Positions 59,311 to 64,000 of a stretch of DNA of 64,000 nucleotides are shown here, one piece after another. A model generated the notes under the pieces. That model was given only the letters and a program-made list of their open reading frames with translations, was not told the origin of the DNA and did not search any database. How positions within the stretch are numbered: position 1 is the first letter of the stretch; every line of letters begins with the position of its first letter. Position numbers and translations under genes: made by a program. Source of the stretch: Tritrichomonas musculus (lineage: Eukaryota; Parabasalia; Tritrichomonadida; Tritrichomonadidae); assembly GCA_039105265.1 (NCBI GenBank), contig JAPFFF010000018.1, positions 744,001 to 808,000 on the forward strand, given 5' to 3'.

Positions 59311-59789
59311 TAGGCTTGTTATTTTGAGAATCGATATCAAAAATGTCACTTTTTTGCATCTGATACTCAATTATCAGTTTCAAAATCTGATATCGAGATT
59401 ATCGATTATCAAGATATCAGATATGAAATGTGATATAAAAATAAATTGTAAACTTGATATCAATTACCGAGATCTCGAGATCTCAAACAGATTTATCTTT
59501 TTTTATAATTGGTATTTATGATTTTATAATAATTAAAAAAATATGATATAATGTATTGATGTTTATTTTAAGATTAAAATCAAAAAATACATTCTTTTTT
59601 ATGAAATATTTGAGATTAAATTACGATCATATTTTTATCAAAAAGCTTAATTGAAAATTCTGATATCAAGAGCTGAGAAAAAAAATTCTCGATCTCTGAA
59701 ATCGATCTCGAGAATCAGTGCATATTTATGTATCGATATCAAAAAGTCATTCAATTATCGATCTCTAGAATCGGAGAATAACAAGTCTA
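59311..59789. mobile_element. hAT-like MITE V, copy 3
   Basis: Ends TAGGCTTGTTATT and AATAACAAGTCTA; flanks CATTTAGA (59303-59310) and CCTTTAGA (59790-59797), an 8-bp duplication with one difference. 479 bp, same length as copy 1 but in opposite orientation, and very similar to it. A poly(A) tract of about 29 lies immediately to its left. Confidence 0.92.
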
Positions 59790-59797
59790 CCTTTAGA

Positions 59798-60918
59798 TTC
59801 AAAAATATCATCAAAGATTTGTTGAATAAAAATTGAATCAGAAGGGGCGAAGCTCTTCGACCGTTAACCTTTTTCATTTTATGATAGTTATATTGCAATA
59901 TTAATTATTTATTTTATAAAATAGAGCTCGGAGAAAAAGGGATTCTAATTTTTTTTTTTATATCATATTTCAGAAGGGTCGAAACTATCGAATTTATAAC
60001 AAATATGATTATAATTAATATATTTTATTTAATGACAGATAATAAAATTAAATTATTAATTATGATATATTTAATGCGATAGAAAACAAGATATTACTAT
60101 AAAAAAATAATGACTTATGAATTCAAATGCTGATCGTAATAGGCAAATTTTTAACTTTGAATAATTTTGTTAAAACTTTTCTATAAAAATCATTTTATTA
60201 ATCATTTATATCATAAAAGTATCATATATTTGCTTTTTGGTTGGTATAAATTGGAATTTCTTGCCTAATAATGTTGGACTTGGCTAATGTATATTAAATT
60301 AGATATGTAATTTTTTTGATGATTTGATGAAATGAAGCTCCAAAACATAAAATATCCTGTTGATTATTGATAATCATCATTAGGAATTTATATTTCTAAA
60401 AAAATAAACTTAAATAAGTAAATCATATTTCTGTTACGAAAAATGTAGCGCACCAAATTCAATGAAATTTAGCCATCAGAAAATACATATATGATAACGA
60501 TGATTTTATCAATATTTCAAAAATTTGTTATGAAATTGGAGAGAAAAGACGGATTTGAAATTGAGAGGAAATCTTGTAAAGTTCTCAATTCTGATTTTAA
60601 AAAACATAAATTTCTCATTTAAAATAATAATTATAATAAATCTAATAGATTAAAATTTTTATTATATTTGTGCTTAATAAAAATTCAAACTATAAATTTA
60701 AAATATTCAAAATCAATCGTTTTTCAAAATCAAAATTTTGAAAAAATTATAAACGGTTTAGTGTCTACCGTTCTCATATTTCATTAAAAATATTTTTCTT
60801 CTTTTTGTGTATATTTGATATTTTCTAAATTTTAATACTAAAAACAAATAGTTTATGCATAAATATATGAATAATGCCATATAAATGTAAATAAATGTAA
60901 CATATCAAATTTAAAAAT
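59798..60918. other. 1.1-kb region without genes
   Basis: AT-rich. The phrase ATTCTAATTTTTTTT with TATATCATATTTCA near 59939 recurs near 61043. GAAGCTCTTCGACCGTTAAC at 59853 resembles the tRNA-arm-like phrase at 31513. No open frame of note. Confidence 0.4.
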
Positions 60919-61108
60919 TATTCATATTATAATTTCATTCCAATTTTAATATTATTGGAAATATTTATATACTACATTTTCAACAAATATAAATTGCATT
61001 GACAAATACCCCTTTAATTCATTTTAACCTATAAAATATTAAGAATTCTAATTTTTTTTATATCATATTTCATTAAAAAAACGATCATGTTTTGAGAGAG
61101 TTTCATCT
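60919..61108. repeat. inverted duplicate arm 2 (empty site of the pogo element)
   Basis: Reverse complement of 50789-50888 joined directly to 53212-53301, with the pogo transposon absent and a single TA at the junction. It ends in the sequence that lies about 60 bp upstream of the tetraspanin-like gene at the other locus, but no gene follows here. Confidence 0.85.
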
Positions 61109-61379
61109 TCTCTTGCAAATATTATATCCAAGTCAAAATGAGAATATTTATGAGGTGAAAAAATATTTGATACATTGAAAATTTAATTAGAATGTTAAAT
61201 ATAAATCAAGATTTTTTAATGAATATAGGACTAGCACGAAAAAATGATCAAAACCATAAATAAAAAAAAGAGTTGCGTTTTTTTTTCATGAAAAAATTTT
61301 TTGACTCAGAAATTACGATCACAAAAAGTGAGAATGAAAAATTTTCCGAATTTTTTTTTTGAACAAAAGAATTAAATCT

Positions 61380-61734
61380 TTAAGGTTCTCCTTCCCTAAA
61401 AAAAATATAAATTATTCAATATTGAATTAACTCATAGAATATATAATTCAATATAGCATTTTTCGGAAAAAGTTTTGGTTAAAAATATAAAAAATAGACC
61501 TTAACGATTAAATCTTATTTTTTCAAATTTTTAATGATTTTTTAATTTTATGATTTCAATCTGTAAAAAAATAAAATCGATAAGATTTCATGAAAATGTT
61601 TTTATTTAATAATTTAAAATATATATCTGCGCAAATATTATATTTTAATTCGTTTTTAAAAACGATATTTATGCATATTTTATTTGAGAAGTCTAATTGA
61701 ATTTAACTTTTTGAATTTGAAAGGAGAACCTTAA
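61380..61734. mobile_element. TTAA-flanked MITE W, copy 2 (355 bp)
   Basis: TTAA plus GGTTCTCCTT at the left and AAGGAGAACC plus TTAA at the right. Same length and orientation as copy 1 at 25991-26832 after removal of its insert, with perhaps 10-15 percent differences by eye. Confidence 0.9.
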
Positions 61735-61835
61735 ATGAAAGAATTTATTCAATGATAAAATTTTTATAACAGCAAGCAAAAAAAATAATATGTATCTTTA
61801 TTGATCATTTTTACTTATCCAATATTAATGAAGTA

Positions 61836-62027
61836 TTATATGTTATCAATTGATTTATCGCATAAATCTTCATTGTTTTCATTATTTTCAAGGTCATTAA
61901 GAATATCAATAATATTATATGATAATAATTTTTTCAAATCTTTTCCATAAATTGTATTAAATGACAAGCATATTATTGCATGCAGAATAAAAAGCAAATT
62001 AATTTCTTTATCCAAAATTAATGTATT
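61836..62027 (-). pseudogene. C-terminal fragment of a host-like helical gene
   Basis: A 63-codon minus-strand frame without a start reads DKEINLLFILHAIICLSFNT, then IYGKDLKKLLSYNIIDILND, then an acidic Asn/Glu tail ending in CDKSIDNI and TAA. The pattern is that of a final HEAT/armadillo helix pair with an acidic end. A stop lies directly upstream, and the continuation is not recognisable. It lies inside transposon N, so it is either a captured gene piece or the remains of a gene into which N inserted. Confidence 0.45.
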
Positions 62028-62739
62028 TCAATGGTCACAAATAATTTGAACTATGTTCAAAGATATAATTGTTATTAATGATATAATTTGATTTTAATAT
62101 TCAGTAAATACGATAAACAATTGGTTGCTAAGAATTTTGTTTAATTTCTTATCAAAAATTTTTGTTTTTTGATAAAAATTTAAATCAAAATTTTTTAAAA
62201 ATTTTTGTTTATGAATTTTTTTTTTATCAGAATTCAAAAAATTTTGTTTTTTATTTATATGAGCAACAAGTAATCACATGAAATTTACCCAAATATACAT
62301 ATATGACCTCATATTTTTAATGAATAATAATATATTATGAAAATTCAACATTTTAAATAATTCTCAAATATCTTGTCTAAAATATAAAATTTCTGTGTTT
62401 GAAGCATATTATATTAAAGAAATAAGATAATAAATAAAAAAACTAATGAAAAAGGAGACAAATAAAACAATATAAACATTCATATTCATAATTGCAAGGT
62501 TACATATTATTTTTCTCGAATAGGCTCTGAATAAAAAAAAAAAAAAAAAAAACATTTTTTACGTTATAATATTTTTATTCATGAGTTTTTTCTTTTCAGA
62601 TTTGACTAAATATTTTCCATCAAAAACCGTTTTCGGTAAAAATTTTTTTGCATTGAAAATTGATCATTTTTTCTGCGAAGAAAAATTTTTCAATGACAAA
62701 AATTTATTTTTTCTATCAAAAAAGATCGCAATTTTCAAA

Positions 62740-63020
62740 TAGAGTGAGGAGAATAATATGTAAACGCTTCTGAAAAAGTTTAAAAATGAAGGAGAAAAGC
62801 ATTATCCGCTTTCTTTTAGTTAGTTTTATTATTATACATTATCAATTTAATTTGAATCACTATATAATAAATTACAAAAACAAAAATTAATAAAGATAAT
62901 TTAGAGTTTTTTTATCAATTTTTTTCAAATAAATTATTTTTTATTTCTATTTATTAATTCAAAAAAATTGTATACCTTAAACTTTTTCTGTAGCGTTTAC
63001 ATATAATTCTCCTCACTCTA
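62740..63020. mobile_element. MITE M with TAGAGTGAGGAGAAT ends
   Basis: TAGAGTGAGGAGAATAATAT, then GTAAACGCTTCTGAAAAAGTT at the left is mirrored at the right end, giving inverted repeats of about 45 bp. 281 bp, no coding capacity, target duplication unclear. Inside element N. Confidence 0.8.
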
Positions 63021-63068
63021 ATTTTTTTTATTTCGGGCAAAAAAGATCTTTTTTTCGTGCTAGCCCTA

Positions 63069-64000
63069 TATTTAAAAACAAATAAATATGGTAACATTTT
63101 CAGTTATCATATTGAATTTTTCAGTTATCATATTGGATTCATTTTTTAGAATGCCGGAAGGATTGCATTTTTTATTCAAGAAAATTCTAGTTAATTTAGT
63201 ATTTTTAGGTATATCTTTTTATTTTGCAACATTGTAGACTTTTAATTTGCAAAGGCTTGACAAAGATACCTTGAATTGAAATCATTAATAAGTATTTAAG
63301 CAAATAATAATTTTTTTGTAATTAATTAATTTTAGTGTTTTAAGCTTTAAATAGCTTTAATTAACATTGCTTTTCATCCATTAAGTATATACCTTACTTT
63401 TCAATGAATATAAAATAGCATAACTATAAAACGAAATTGAATATTAATACATTCAATTCAAAAAGTTTATATAAAATAGCATGAAAAAGTGGAATTCACA
63501 TATCTTTTCTCTTTCTATTTTAAAATAAATGAGAACATTAAACAAAAATTGAATTAAAACAATTATTATGTTGAATGTTGTAAAAAATTGAATTAAAACA
63601 AAGGCAACTATCATATTTTTCTTATCAATACTTTTATTACCTTAGTTTAACCTTGAAAAAATCAGCTTTTTTTTTCTGAAATAAAAAGTTTTATAAGAGG
63701 TACGGAAACTCTAATTCCTGGACAAATCAAATTTAATATTATCATATTATAAATAATATAAAACATATAATATATATATAAAATTTAATTAAATTTTTAC
63801 AGATAGATTTTAAAGATAAACAAATATTAATAATTTGAAGCAAACTTTCACAAAAAAAACAATAAACTATAGAATAGGGGTTTTTCGAAAAAAATACTTT
63901 TTGCTTAAAAAATAAAGATTTTCCGAAAAAAGTAGATTTTTCGGAAAACGTTTTGAATGTTTTTTGATCGTGCGGCCAAATAAATTCACAAAAATGTTTC
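63069..64000. other. AT-rich end of the window, no gene seen
   Basis: Two short direct repeats (TTTTCAGTTATCATATTGRA near 63099 and 63118; AAAAATTGAATTAAAACAA near 63545 and 63585). No open frame of note and no recognised element end. Confidence 0.4.

Larger units (their letters stand above)
61226..63068. mobile_element. element N: TA-flanked transposon with CTAGCACGAAAAA ends
   Basis: The ends TAGGACTAGCACGAAAAAAT and (other strand) TAGGGCTAGCACGAAAAAAA are mirrored for about 27 bp, with TA outside each (61224-61225, 63069-63070). 1.84 kb. It holds two younger MITEs (61380-61734, 62740-63020) and a fragment of a host-like gene (61836-62027). No transposase seen. Confidence 0.7.

Noticed and set aside
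59324-59836. Open frames of 61-65 codons
   Set aside because: They are the same MITE V sequence (copy 3) read in other frames.

Overview
This is an AT-rich (roughly three-quarters A+T by eye) nuclear fragment of a unicellular eukaryote, most likely a parabasalid (trichomonad), with Tritrichomonas as the best guess. The reasons are intronless genes of eukaryotic type, start codons often within 10-30 bp of a TCAYW-type initiator, divergent genes only 50-70 bp apart, a beta-helix surface protein with one membrane anchor, PP6R/SAPS paralogues, long coiled-coil proteins, and dense small DNA transposons. The species is an inference; no rRNA or tRNA gene was found.

Layout. 0-7.5 kb: coiled-coil protein, Use1-like SNARE, small HP1-like chromodomain protein, exportin-7-like karyopherin. 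7.5-12 kb: gene-poor, with a decayed transposase, a hairpin, and a Mutator-like MITE split by a foldback element built of 51-bp tandem repeats. 12.2-23.6 kb: fringe-like glycosyltransferase, GRAM-domain membrane protein, PP6R/SAPS-like protein, UBL-UBA protein, RCC1-like protein with five small barrel-like repeats, eIF3m, CZIB/DUF866 zinc protein. 23.6-28.0 kb: a four-level nest of DNA transposons. 28.1-34.6 kb: an unknown gene, a 3-kb gene-free stretch with a diverged tandem duplication, a cornichon homologue, a hAT-like insert, a nitroreductase-like protein. 34.6-40.7 kb: a TRPML/mucolipin-like channel without an ATG start, a 2.5-kb insertion just upstream of it, and a dynamin-related GTPase. 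41-50.7 kb: coiled-coil protein, second PP6R/SAPS-like protein, small unknown protein, CK2 beta, compact mevalonate kinase, tetraspanin-like protein. 50.9-53.2 kb: a pogo-like transposon with one in-frame stop, dated by a matching empty site near 61 kb. 53.8-57.3 kb: a broken Myb/CENP-B-type gene and a fossil with HNH-nuclease and helicase pieces of viral type. 57.8-59.1 kb: surface beta-helix protein. 59.1-64 kb: no intact gene; more MITEs and a gene fragment.

The host genes are housekeeping genes of membrane traffic (Use1, cornichon, dynamin, tetraspanin), nuclear transport and chromatin (exportin, HP1, RCC1-like), phosphatase/kinase regulation (two PP6R, CK2 beta), translation (eIF3m) and isoprenoid synthesis (mevalonate kinase); they form no shared pathway cluster. 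The most informative part is the transposon archaeology: at least fifteen elements with terminal inverted repeats, many with readable target duplications (9 bp, 8 bp, TTAA or TA), so the order of insertion can be read directly.
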